NCBI RefSeq assembly: GCF_010994275.1
Contig: NZ_WMCD01000001.1
Location: forward strand, 1,054,001-1,118,000
Direction of reading: 5' to 3'
Source of the DNA: Cyclobacterium jeungdonense
GTDB taxonomy: Bacteria > Bacteroidota > Bacteroidia > Cytophagales > Cyclobacteriaceae
DNA length: 64,000 bases
In this document: positions 46,515 through 54,149 of the stretch, piece after piece
How the letters are laid out: every line of letters begins with the position of its first letter
How positions within the stretch are numbered: position 1 is the first letter of the stretch
Notes under the pieces: model-generated
Told to the model about the DNA's origin: nothing
The model's database searches: none
What the model saw: only the letters and a program-made list of their open reading frames with translations
Made by a program: the position numbers and the translations under genes

Positions 46515-47735
46515 CTAATGATAAAAATCTACATTCTCATAATGTAGCAATAACTCAGTCATTCTGTCGGGATCATCTCCCTTAAAATTAACTGTTCCGA
46601 AATGATTTCCAAAACCTTCACGATCACTAATTTTTTGACTGCTGAGTGGAGGTACCAGATTATGATCCAGAAAGTACGATTCTTCTTTCAATTCTTCGGG
46701 AATTATAAGTTTGGAAATTTGATTTTTATGAGGATAAATCATCACATTTCCATAGAATGTTTTTGGTCGGGCATCCAAGGGAGGTAAAATTTGTTTGAGT
46801 TCCTCCTCGCTGAGATCCGGATCATGGCATAACACGAATGCGCCCAATGCATCAAACCCGTAAGCCTGCCCGCAAAGTTCCAAAATATGTCCTCCTGGAA
46901 TTCTACAGGCAACCTCTCCAAAGCTCAGTTCGTCGTTTTCCGTCAAAAACCACTCCGGGTGAATCATTCCGTATTGGATCCCGAATAGATCGACGAGCTT
47001 TTGCATTTCCTTTAATATCTTATCCCTTTTGGTATGAAGGTAGTTTCCTTCCGGAATAAAGTTGGAATAACCCAATTTTACGTATTCGGTGATATTCATG
47101 AAACGTATCTTTCCTCCATGAATAAAAGCCTCACATGAAAATTCTTTTCCGGGAAGGTGACTTTCAGCCAAACAAGGAAAATCATCGTCCTGACATTTGG
47201 CATCCACATCGGCTTGAGATCGTAGCAAGCGGTGTCCCACCGTTCCGGCAGAAGCAAAAGGCTTGATGTGAACCCAGCTATCTTCTTCTCCATCTATCTG
47301 AAGATTGGCCTGGTTAAGTCGATTCATAAAGTTTTTTACACCTTCTTTATTATAAACCTCCTCAAAAAGTCCAACCCGAAGGCCTCCAATTAAGGCTTTT
47401 CTTTTCATCATGGCTTTGTTTCGAAACAAAAAAGCCCTGTTCAATACACGGGGATCATCTCTATACAAAGAGTTCAAAGCACCAGCCCATTCAACCGTCT
47501 CTTCAAAAAGCGGAACAGCTACGTCTGCACCGAAGGCATCCAACTTTTCTTTCAAATCGAGTGAATTGGAAGAATCACTCCATTCGTTAAATTGGTAGGA
47601 TACAAACGGAATGTCGTTTTCTTTGGCATACCCCTCAAAATCCGGGTAGGAAACAACTACATACGGTTTGTTGAGTTTTCGCATACTTTCTATTACGGGT
47701 AAACTCCAACCCATTAGTGCAAAACATTTTGCCAT
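46515..47735 (-). CDS. ATP-grasp carboxylate-amine ligase
   Basis: A 406-aa ATP-grasp protein. The N-terminal Rossmann-like domain reads FALMGWSLPVIESMRKLNKP. The ATP-grasp core has the lysine HIKPFASAGTVGHRLL, a FPCLAESHLPGKEFSCEAFI strand and the Glu-x-x-x-Arg-x-x-Gly-Gly element EVACRIPGGHILELCGQAYG. This places it with ligases joining a carboxylate to an amine or amino acid (carnosine-synthase-like, dipeptide ligases). I use the ATG at 47735 (MAKCFALMGW); reading from 47792 adds an out-of-family 19-residue lead. It heads the operon with the 664-aa protein and the racemase. Confidence 0.88.
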   Translation of the reverse strand: MAKCFALMGWSLPVIESMRKLNKPYVVVSYPDFEGYAKENDIPFVSYQFNEWSDSSNSLDLKEKLDAFGADVAVPLFEETVEWAGALNSLYRDDPRVLNRAFLFRNKAMMKRKALIGGLRVGLFEEVYNKEGVKNFMNRLNQANLQIDGEEDSWVHIKPFASAGTVGHRLLRSQADVDAKCQDDDFPCLAESHLPGKEFSCEAFIHGGKIRFMNITEYVKLGYSNFIPEGNYLHTKRDKILKEMQKLVDLFGIQYGMIHPEWFLTENDELSFGEVACRIPGGHILELCGQAYGFDALGAFVLCHDPDLSEEELKQILPPLDARPKTFYGNVMIYPHKNQISKLIIPEELKEESYFLDHNLVPPLSSQKISDREGFGNHFGTVNFKGDDPDRMTELLLHYENVDFYH

Positions 47736-47898
47736 TTTATTTTTGTTGTTTGGTTCGGTTATACCATGCAACAAAAAACAGGCTAAAGTCAATTTCTAAT
47801 TAAAAATAAAAAAAACTTCCTATAATATTAACCTACTTTCTTTATATAGTGAAAAATGAATGTGAAAAATAACATTTGTGTCTTTAAATAATCGAGAT

Positions 47899-47933
47899 TA
47901 ATGCGTATTCAAAATACAAAATTAAGCGCATTA
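47899..47933. promoter_or_regulatory. Nested inverted repeats, candidate operator
   Basis: TAATGCG (47899-47905) and CGCATTA (47927-47933) form an inverted repeat around a 21-base centre. Inside lies a second palindrome, GTATT CAA AATAC (47905-47917). They sit between the divergent ATP-grasp and arginine operons, where a regulator of either would bind. No known consensus is claimed; only the symmetry is seen. Confidence 0.35.
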
Positions 47934-47973
47934 TCATTGTCAAAATGACCGAATATACAATCTGCTCCTAAAA

Positions 47974-48005
47974 TTTGTATTTTTGATCAAATAAATAAAT
48001 ATTTG
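47974..48005 (+). promoter_or_regulatory. Candidate Bacteroidota-type promoter for arginine operon
   Basis: TTTG at 47974-47977 is followed, after a 20-base spacer, by AATATTTG at 47998-48005, seven of eight matches to the Bacteroidota -7 element TAnnTTTG. ATTTGTAT also occurs as a direct repeat at 47973 and 48001, and TTTGATCAAA (47982-47991) is a palindrome between them. Transcription from here would leave a leader of about 260 bases. Prediction by eye only. Confidence 0.4.
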
Positions 48006-48118
48006 TATGGTTTTCCAATGATAAAAGAGACGCACATATCCTCCCTGATTTACCTTGCCCATGATAATCTTTTTGGGTATCCGATATTGTTTTCCCTCAA
48101 AACTTTCAGGAATGTGTT

Positions 48119-48164
48119 CAGGGCATAGTCCCTGTATACTTTATATCGTATCCTATGTGGATAC
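48119..48164 (+). promoter_or_regulatory. Two adjacent leader hairpins before the arginine operon
   Basis: CAGGG (48119-48123) pairs with CCCTG (48130-48134) around a 6-base loop. GTATCC (48148-48153) pairs with GGATAC (48159-48164) around a 5-base loop. Neither is followed by a T run, so they are not plain terminators. Their place in the probable leader of a biosynthetic operon suggests a structured regulatory RNA, but chance hairpins cannot be excluded. Confidence 0.4.
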
Positions 48165-48270
48165 TTCCAAATCGAACGCATTCAATTATTCATCTCAATT
48201 ACCTTCCTAGGGCTGACTGTCAAAAAGCAAATCAGATGGGAATAGCCGGTAAGCCCAAAACAATGACAAC

Positions 48271-48972
48271 ATGTCTAACCAGAAATTCATCATAAAACCA
48301 GCGGCAGAAGAACATTGCCACTACGCAGAGACCATTACCGAAGAAATGGAACGCTCCGCTCAGGCCCGGGGGACAGGAATAGCCAAAAGGTCACCGGAAT
48401 ACATCCAAACCAAAATGAGGGAGGGGAAGGCGGTAATCGCACTATCTAAAACCGGACAATGGGCGGGTTTTTGTTATATAGAGGCTTGGGGCCACGGGAA
48501 ATTCGTTGCCAATTCGGGCCTGATCGTGTCTCCAGAGTTCCGGAAACACGGCTTGGCCCGGGAAATTAAACGGGAAGTATTCAAACTCAGCCGCAAAAAA
48601 TTCCCGGATGCAAAGATCTTCGGGCTTACCACAGGCGCTGCCGTCATGAAAATAAACTCCGAACTAGGCTACTATCCGGTCAGCTACTCCGACCTCACCA
48701 CCGATGATGATTTCTGGAAAGGATGTCAAAGCTGTGTGAATTATCCCATTCTGATGAGCAAGAACCGCTCAAACTGCTTGTGTACGGCGATGCTTTACGA
48801 GCCCAAAAATGTAAAAAAAGCGGAGCAGAAGAAACTTTCTGCAGAATTTAAGAAGAATCTCAGCCTTTTTGAGCGTTTGATCAAAATCAAACGAGCCATG
48901 TTTCTTAATATTGCCAGAGGAAAAAGAAATGCCCTTGCCAAGGTAAAAGAAAAAGTTAATCAATCATCTTAA
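48271..48972 (+). CDS. GNAT N-acyltransferase heading the arginine operon (candidate N-acylglutamate synthase)
   Basis: A 233-aa GNAT protein. The core includes VIALSKTGQWAGFCYIEAWG and the acyl-CoA loop region VSPEFRKHGLAREIKREVF, with the Arg/Gly-x-Gly/Ala motif present in a modified form. After the fold, Cys152, Cys155, Cys169 and Cys171 form a CxxC - 13 - CxC cluster, possibly metal-binding. As the first gene of an otherwise complete arginine operon that lacks argA and argJ, it is the best candidate for making N-acylglutamate. The acyl donor may be succinyl-CoA, given the argF' prediction. This role is contextual inference. Confidence 0.8.
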   Translation: MSNQKFIIKPAAEEHCHYAETITEEMERSAQARGTGIAKRSPEYIQTKMREGKAVIALSKTGQWAGFCYIEAWGHGKFVANSGLIVSPEFRKHGLAREIKREVFKLSRKKFPDAKIFGLTTGAAVMKINSELGYYPVSYSDLTTDDDFWKGCQSCVNYPILMSKNRSNCLCTAMLYEPKNVKKAEQKKLSAEFKKNLSLFERLIKIKRAMFLNIARGKRNALAKVKEKVNQSS

Positions 48973-48973
48973 G

Positions 48974-49000
48974 TAAAGACTCGCCGGAAGCAAGTCTTTA
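48974..49000 (+). promoter_or_regulatory. Intercistronic hairpin between GNAT gene and argG
   Basis: TAAAGACT (48974-48981) and AGTCTTTA (48993-49000) form an 8-base stem with an 11-base loop, starting 1 base after the GNAT stop and ending 17 bases before the argG start. It is not followed by a T run. It may uncouple expression of the first gene from the rest, stabilise the 3' part of the mRNA, or serve as a processing site. Confidence 0.5.
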
Positions 49001-49017
49001 TAACGATAACCTTAAAT

Positions 49018-50223
49018 ATGAAAAAAGTAGTTTTAGCATACAGTGGCGGTTTGGACACCACTTTTTGTGCCATCCATCTGAGCAAAGAAAAAGGATTTGA
49101 AGTTCACGCTGTTTTGGTCAACACCGGCGGATTTGAGCAGGCGGAATTGGAGAATATAGAAGCCAGAGCAAAAAAACTGGGTGTTGCCTCTTTTAAAGTC
49201 CTCGATGTCACCAGCACCTATTATGAAGAAGTCCTTAAATATTTAATTTTTGGCAACGTTCTTAAAAACCAAACCTATCCGCTGTCAGTAAGTGCTGAAA
49301 GAATCTTACAGGCCAAGGCCCTTGCAGAATATGCTAAAGGTATCGGAGCTACTGCCGTGGCCCATGGAAGTACCGGAGCAGGAAATGACCAGGTTAGGTT
49401 TGACATGATTTTTCAAACCATCCTTCCGCAGGCGGAAATCATTACTCCCATCAGGGACCTCAAACTGAGCAGGGAGGAAGAGATCAACTATCTCAAAAAG
49501 CACGATGTGCACATGAATTTTGAAAAGGCAGCTTATTCCATCAATAAGGGCATTTGGGGAACTTCCGTGGGAGGAAAAGAAACCCTGACCTCTGATCAGG
49601 CCTTACCCGAAGATGCCTACCCTACCCAGGTAAGCAAAACCGAAGCGGAGACCCTTACCATTGGATTTGAAAAGGGAGAAATCAATCAGGTAAATGGAGA
49701 ATCATTTGATCATCCGGTAGCTGCCATATTAAAAATCCAGGAAATAGCCGGGCCTTTCGGTATAGGAAGAGATATACATGTTGGGGATACCATAATTGGT
49801 ATCAAAGGAAGGGTAGGCTTCGAAGCGGCCGCTCCGCTCCTTATTATAAAGGCACACCAATTGCTGGAAAAGCACACCCTCACCAAATGGCAGACTTATT
49901 GGAAAAACCAAATGGCGGAATTTTACGGCAATCACCTGCACGAAGGTCACTACCTGGACCCGGTTATGCGAAACCTGGAGGCCTTTATGGCCGACACCCA
50001 AACCTACGTTAGTGGGGAAGTAAAAATCCAATTGAACCCTTATCGATTTAATATGATCGGTATCCGCTCCGAACATGACCTCATGTCTTCCAAATTTGGA
50101 AGTTACGGAGAGATGAACAAAGGGTACACCGCAGAGGATGTCAAAGGTTTTACCCGAATATTAGGCAATCAAACAGCCATTTTTCATAATGTAAACCAGC
50201 CGAATAATCATGACAACCATTAA
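49018..50223 (+). CDS. argG: Argininosuccinate synthase ArgG
   Basis: A 401-aa ArgG. The ATP pyrophosphatase loop is LAYSGGLDTTFCAIHLS at residues about 5-21, followed by AHGSTGAGNDQVRFDM (citrulline and aspartate binding) and a C-terminal SFRFNMIGIRSEHDL-like segment. It ligates citrulline and aspartate with ATP. It overlaps argC by 14 bases, so the two are coupled. The operon order argG-argC-argD-argF'-argB-argE-argH is typical of Bacteroidota. Confidence 0.96.
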   Translation: MKKVVLAYSGGLDTTFCAIHLSKEKGFEVHAVLVNTGGFEQAELENIEARAKKLGVASFKVLDVTSTYYEEVLKYLIFGNVLKNQTYPLSVSAERILQAKALAEYAKGIGATAVAHGSTGAGNDQVRFDMIFQTILPQAEIITPIRDLKLSREEEINYLKKHDVHMNFEKAAYSINKGIWGTSVGGKETLTSDQALPEDAYPTQVSKTEAETLTIGFEKGEINQVNGESFDHPVAAILKIQEIAGPFGIGRDIHVGDTIIGIKGRVGFEAAAPLLIIKAHQLLEKHTLTKWQTYWKNQMAEFYGNHLHEGHYLDPVMRNLEAFMADTQTYVSGEVKIQLNPYRFNMIGIRSEHDLMSSKFGSYGEMNKGYTAEDVKGFTRILGNQTAIFHNVNQPNNHDNH

Positions 50224-51178
50224 AACAGGAATCGTCGGTGCTGCTGGATATACCGGAGGGGAATTGATCCGATTGCTGATAAACCACCCTAATGTAGCCA
50301 TTCAATGGATCCACAGCAATAGTCAGAATGGCAAACCACTGGAAGCCGTCCATCCGGATTTAATTGGGGATGCAGACCTGGTATTTACGGATCAGATTGC
50401 CACCGATGGACTGGACCTGGTCTTTCTTTGTCTCCCGCATGGAGAAGCCCGACCCTTTCTGAAAGCCCACCATTTCGGATCAAAAACAGTTATCATAGAT
50501 TTAAGTACGGATTTCCGAGACGAGTCCGAAGGATTCGTTTACGGTTTGCCGGAAGTGAATGCTGCCCGAATAAAAAAAGCAATGAAAATTGCCAATCCAG
50601 GTTGTTTTGCTACAGGAATTCAATTAGCGCTTGCCCCTGCTGTAAAGAAAGGATGGTGCACCGAATCCCTGCACGTCAATGGAATCACCGGAAGCACAGG
50701 AGCGGGCAAAAAATTATCCACAACTACTCACTTTAGTCAGCGAAACCAGAACGCTTCGGTGTACAAGTTGTTTTCCCACCAGCACTTAAAGGAAATCAAC
50801 CAGACCTTCGGACAGCTGGATCCTACTTTCAAAGGGCCGATTCTATTTGTACCTAATCGAGGTAACTTTTGCCGGGGAATATGGGTAACGGCCTATTTCC
50901 CATTTTCTGGGAGCCTGGAGGAGGCCCGGAAAGTATACCTGGATTTTTATAAAGAGGCTGCCTTTACCCATGTCAGCCATGAGGATATTGACCTAAAACA
51001 AGTGGTCAATACCAATAAATGCATTGTTCACCTAAAAAAAGAAGCCGGCCAACTGGCGATTTATTCGATTACTGACAATTTATTAAAAGGGGCTTCCGGA
51101 CAAGCGGTACAAAATATGAACCTGGCATTTGGGCTGGATGAAAAAACCGGGCTGCGATTAAAAAGCAGTGCTTTTTAA
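50210..51178 (+). CDS. argC: N-acyl-gamma-glutamyl-phosphate reductase ArgC
   Basis: A 322-aa ArgC. The NADP loop is IVGAAGYTGGELIRLLINHP at the N-terminus, and the catalytic cysteine lies in IANPGCFATGIQLALAP. FVPNRGNFCRGIWVTAYFP near residue 220 is the second active-site block. It reduces N-acylglutamyl phosphate to the semialdehyde. It starts inside the end of argG (14-base overlap), and argD follows after 44 bases. Confidence 0.96.
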   Translation: MTTIKTGIVGAAGYTGGELIRLLINHPNVAIQWIHSNSQNGKPLEAVHPDLIGDADLVFTDQIATDGLDLVFLCLPHGEARPFLKAHHFGSKTVIIDLSTDFRDESEGFVYGLPEVNAARIKKAMKIANPGCFATGIQLALAPAVKKGWCTESLHVNGITGSTGAGKKLSTTTHFSQRNQNASVYKLFSHQHLKEINQTFGQLDPTFKGPILFVPNRGNFCRGIWVTAYFPFSGSLEEARKVYLDFYKEAAFTHVSHEDIDLKQVVNTNKCIVHLKKEAGQLAIYSITDNLLKGASGQAVQNMNLAFGLDEKTGLRLKSSAF

Positions 51179-51222
51179 TAAAAACAATATTGCTATAGTT
51201 TAGAAAACCAAAACTTCAACGA

Positions 51223-52380
51223 ATGAAGCTATTTGATGTATATCCTTTGATGCAAGTGACCCCTGTAAAGGCACAGGGAGCCTATATTTGGGATGACGAA
51301 GGAAAAAAGTACCTTGACTTGTATGGAGGTCATGCCGTAATATCAGTAGGCCATAGTCATCCCCATTTCGTAGCTCGATTGCAGAAGCAACTGGAAAAAA
51401 TAGCATTTTATTCCAATTCGGTTAAGATCCCCTTGCAAGCAGAATTAGCGGAAAAATTGGGTAACCTTTCCGGGTACCCCGATTACCACCTCTTTTTGTG
51501 CAATTCCGGAGCAGAAGCCAATGAAAATGCACTGAAATTAGCTTCCTTTCATACCGGTAAACCAGGAGTCATTGCTTTTAAAGGTGCTTTTCATGGAAGG
51601 ACATCCGGTGCGGTAGCCGTTACGGACAATCCAAAAATTGTTGCTCCCTTTAACGCCGGTCACCAAGTTTTTTTTGAAGAAATGGATGATCTGGATGCAG
51701 TAGAAAACACATTAAATACCAATGAAATCGCTGCTATAATCATTGAGAGCATTCAAGGTGTGAATGGAATACGGATCGCTGATCCCGATTTTCTGCGAGG
51801 CTTGTCGGCATTGGCTCGAAAATACGATGCCATTTTAATAGTTGATGAAGTGCAAGCTGGTTACGGGAGAACCGGCAAGTTTTTTGCTCATCAATGGACC
51901 GTGGGCCTGGAGCCGGATTTAATCACAGTAGCCAAGGGTATGGGAAACGGGTTTCCGATCGGTGGGGTTTTGATCCATCCTAAATTTAAGGCTAATTTTG
52001 GCCTGCTTGGAACCACTTTTGGGGGAAATCATTTGGCATGTGCGGCAGGATTGGCTGTGTTGGAAATTCTGGAAAAGGAAAATTTAATGGAAAATGCGGC
52101 AGTACAGGGCGATTTCCTGTTAAATGCCCTGACCAGCGAATTTTCTGCAATCGCTGCACTGAGAGGTAAAGGCTTGATGATCGGTTTTGATCTAAAGGAA
52201 ATAGCAGCCCCTTACCGTACCGAACTGGTCCAAACACACCGCATATTTACCGGCAGTGCTGCCACAAAAGAAACCATCCGCCTCCTTCCTCCTTTAGGAA
52301 TACAAAAAGCAGAATTGAGGCATTTTCTGGATAGTTTGAAAAAAGTAATCGAACCAAAAGCACATTTAATAAAACCATGA
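51223..52380 (+). CDS. argD: Acylornithine aminotransferase ArgD
   Basis: A 385-aa class III PLP aminotransferase. It has the N-terminal GAYIWDDEGKKYLDLYGGHA, an LFLCNSGAEANENALKLA block, IVDEVQAGYGRTGKFFAHQ and the PLP lysine in ITVAKGMGNGFPIGGVL. In arginine synthesis it converts the semialdehyde to N-acylornithine with glutamate as donor. Its last four bases overlap the argF' start (ATGA), a classic coupling signal. Confidence 0.95.
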   Translation: MKLFDVYPLMQVTPVKAQGAYIWDDEGKKYLDLYGGHAVISVGHSHPHFVARLQKQLEKIAFYSNSVKIPLQAELAEKLGNLSGYPDYHLFLCNSGAEANENALKLASFHTGKPGVIAFKGAFHGRTSGAVAVTDNPKIVAPFNAGHQVFFEEMDDLDAVENTLNTNEIAAIIIESIQGVNGIRIADPDFLRGLSALARKYDAILIVDEVQAGYGRTGKFFAHQWTVGLEPDLITVAKGMGNGFPIGGVLIHPKFKANFGLLGTTFGGNHLACAAGLAVLEILEKENLMENAAVQGDFLLNALTSEFSAIAALRGKGLMIGFDLKEIAAPYRTELVQTHRIFTGSAATKETIRLLPPLGIQKAELRHFLDSLKKVIEPKAHLIKP

Positions 52381-53318
52381 AAAATTTCACTCAATTTGAA
52401 AGCAGTTCTCTGGCAACATCCCTTATCGAAAAAGCCCTGACCTATAAATCAGCTCCATTGCAAGCACAGGATAAAGGGAAAGGCAAGCGATTAGGCTTGA
52501 TTTTTTTAAATCCCAGTTTGAGGACCCGGGTAAGTACTCAGCTGGCTGCTTCCAATCTGGGAGTGGAAAGTTTTGTGTTAAATATGGATAAGGATACCTG
52601 GGCCCTGGAAATGCAGGACGGCGTACTGATGAATAAAAACAAGGTAGAACACATTAAGGATGCGGCTGCTGTCTTGGGCAATTACTTTGATTTTCTTGCT
52701 ATTCGGGCATTCCCTTCTCTTACAAACAAAGAGGAAGACAGCCAGGATTTTATACTCAACCAATTTATTCGGTATTCGGGTATTCCTGTTATCAGTCTGG
52801 AGAGCGCTGTGCGGCATCCCTTGCAAAGTCTGGCAGATATGGTGACGATAAAAGAACATTTTCCGGAAAAACGAAAACCAAAGGTGGTTCTCACCTGGGC
52901 CCCACATATCAAATCCATTCCTCATGCAGTGGCTAATTCTTTTTCAGAATGGGCTGTGGGCTGCGGGCACGACCTGACCATCACGCATCCGGTAGGTTAC
53001 GAGTTGGACGAACAATTTACAAAAGGCGCCACTATAGAATACAATCAAAAAAAGGCGTTGGAAGATGCTGATTTCGTTTATGTCAAAAACTGGAGTGCTT
53101 TCAATCTTTATGGGAAAATTCTCAAAGTAGATGAAAATTGGTTATTGAACGAAAACAAGTTGGGGTCAAATTCAAAGGCAAAAGTCATGCATTGCTTACC
53201 GGTGAGACGAAACCTGGAACTAAGTGATGAAATTTTGGATGGAAACCGTAGTCTGGTGCAAAATCAAGCCAAAAACCGAATTTTTGCAGCACAGGCAGTT
53301 ATTGACAGCTTGCTTTAA
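52377..53318 (+). CDS. argF': N-acylornithine carbamoyltransferase ArgF', predicted N-succinyl-type
   Basis: A 313-aa transcarbamylase of the acylornithine type. It has FLNPSLRTRVSTQLA (residues 43-57) for carbamoyl phosphate, an unusual MQDGVLMNKNKVEHIKDAAA loop, RHPLQSLADMVTI, a TWAPHIKSIPHAVANSFSEW segment, and MHCLPVRRNLELSDEIL. The HCLPVRRN block is shared with AOTCase/SOTCase and differs from ordinary OTCase. The position equivalent to Glu92 of Xanthomonas AOTCase and Pro90 of Bacteroides SOTCase appears to be Val90 (NKNK-V-EH). Published mutants with Val there use N-succinylornithine, so the succinyl substrate is predicted. Confidence 0.93.
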   Translation: MKNFTQFESSSLATSLIEKALTYKSAPLQAQDKGKGKRLGLIFLNPSLRTRVSTQLAASNLGVESFVLNMDKDTWALEMQDGVLMNKNKVEHIKDAAAVLGNYFDFLAIRAFPSLTNKEEDSQDFILNQFIRYSGIPVISLESAVRHPLQSLADMVTIKEHFPEKRKPKVVLTWAPHIKSIPHAVANSFSEWAVGCGHDLTITHPVGYELDEQFTKGATIEYNQKKALEDADFVYVKNWSAFNLYGKILKVDENWLLNENKLGSNSKAKVMHCLPVRRNLELSDEILDGNRSLVQNQAKNRIFAAQAVIDSLL

Positions 53319-53330
53319 AACCTCCTTTCC

Positions 53331-54131
53331 ATGGACATCAGCGTTATCAAAATCGGTGGAAACGTAATCGATCATCCTGAAAAATCCACCCAATTTCTTA
53401 AGTTATTTTCAAAATTCCCCGGAAAAAAGGTACTGGTTCACGGGGGAGGTGTTATGGCAAGCCGCATTGGTAAATCCCTCGGAATCCAACCCAAAATGCA
53501 TCTGGGAAGAAGAATCACAGACAAAGAAACCCTGGATCTGGTCACCATGGTCTATGCCGGCCTGATCAATAAGAATCTCGTAGCGCAGCTCTATACCTAC
53601 GGTCAGATGGCAATCGGTCTGACAGGGGCAGACGGAAATGCCATCCGATCCCACAAAAGACCCGAGAAGGAGGTGGATTATGGGTTCGTCGGGGACGTAG
53701 AACAGGTTCATACCGAATTGTTGGAATCGCTGTTACAACAGGCCATTGCGCCGGTTTTCAGTGCCATCACACATGACGGAAAGGGGCAACTTTTGAATAC
53801 AAATGCGGATACCATTGCCTCGGAAATCGCAACCGCCCTGGCAAAAAAACACAAAGTAAACCTTTATTTTTGCTTTGATAAAACCGGTGTATTAATGGAT
53901 GCTAACAATGAAGCTTCACTCATTCCACTGATAAATGATGATATCTATAAGGAACTTATCCGGGATGAGATCATCCATTCCGGCATGATACCCAAATTGG
54001 AAAATGCTTTCAAAGCACTTAATAAGGGGGTTAATCATGTTTGGCTTGGCTTACCGGAAAACCTGCTTTTAGCCTCTAAAGGAAAAAATGCCGGTACCAT
54101 TATAGAATCCCAAAAATATGGTTTGTACTGA
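53331..54131 (+). CDS. argB: N-acylglutamate kinase ArgB
   Basis: A 266-aa amino-acid kinase of the ArgB type. Residues near the N-terminus read VIKIGGNVIDHPEK and KKVLVHGGGVMASRIGKSLG (nucleotide and substrate glycines). GLTGADGNAIRSHKR and LLNTNADTIASEIATALAKK follow, with FCFDKTGVLMD later. It phosphorylates N-acylglutamate. If argF' is the succinyl type, this kinase should act on N-succinylglutamate in vivo, an inference. It follows argF' by 12 bases. Confidence 0.94.
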   Translation: MDISVIKIGGNVIDHPEKSTQFLKLFSKFPGKKVLVHGGGVMASRIGKSLGIQPKMHLGRRITDKETLDLVTMVYAGLINKNLVAQLYTYGQMAIGLTGADGNAIRSHKRPEKEVDYGFVGDVEQVHTELLESLLQQAIAPVFSAITHDGKGQLLNTNADTIASEIATALAKKHKVNLYFCFDKTGVLMDANNEASLIPLINDDIYKELIRDEIIHSGMIPKLENAFKALNKGVNHVWLGLPENLLLASKGKNAGTIIESQKYGLY

Positions 54132-54149
54132 TCTAACCCCTAACCCACT

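Larger units (their letters stand above)
47736..48270. other. Divergent intergenic region between ATP-grasp operon and arginine operon
   Basis: 535 AT-rich bases with no credible gene. They hold an inverted-repeat cluster at 47899-47933, a promoter-like arrangement near 47974-48005, and hairpins in the arginine operon leader (48119-48164). The last 240 bases, of which most would be transcribed leader, are the less AT-rich part. Confidence 0.65.
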
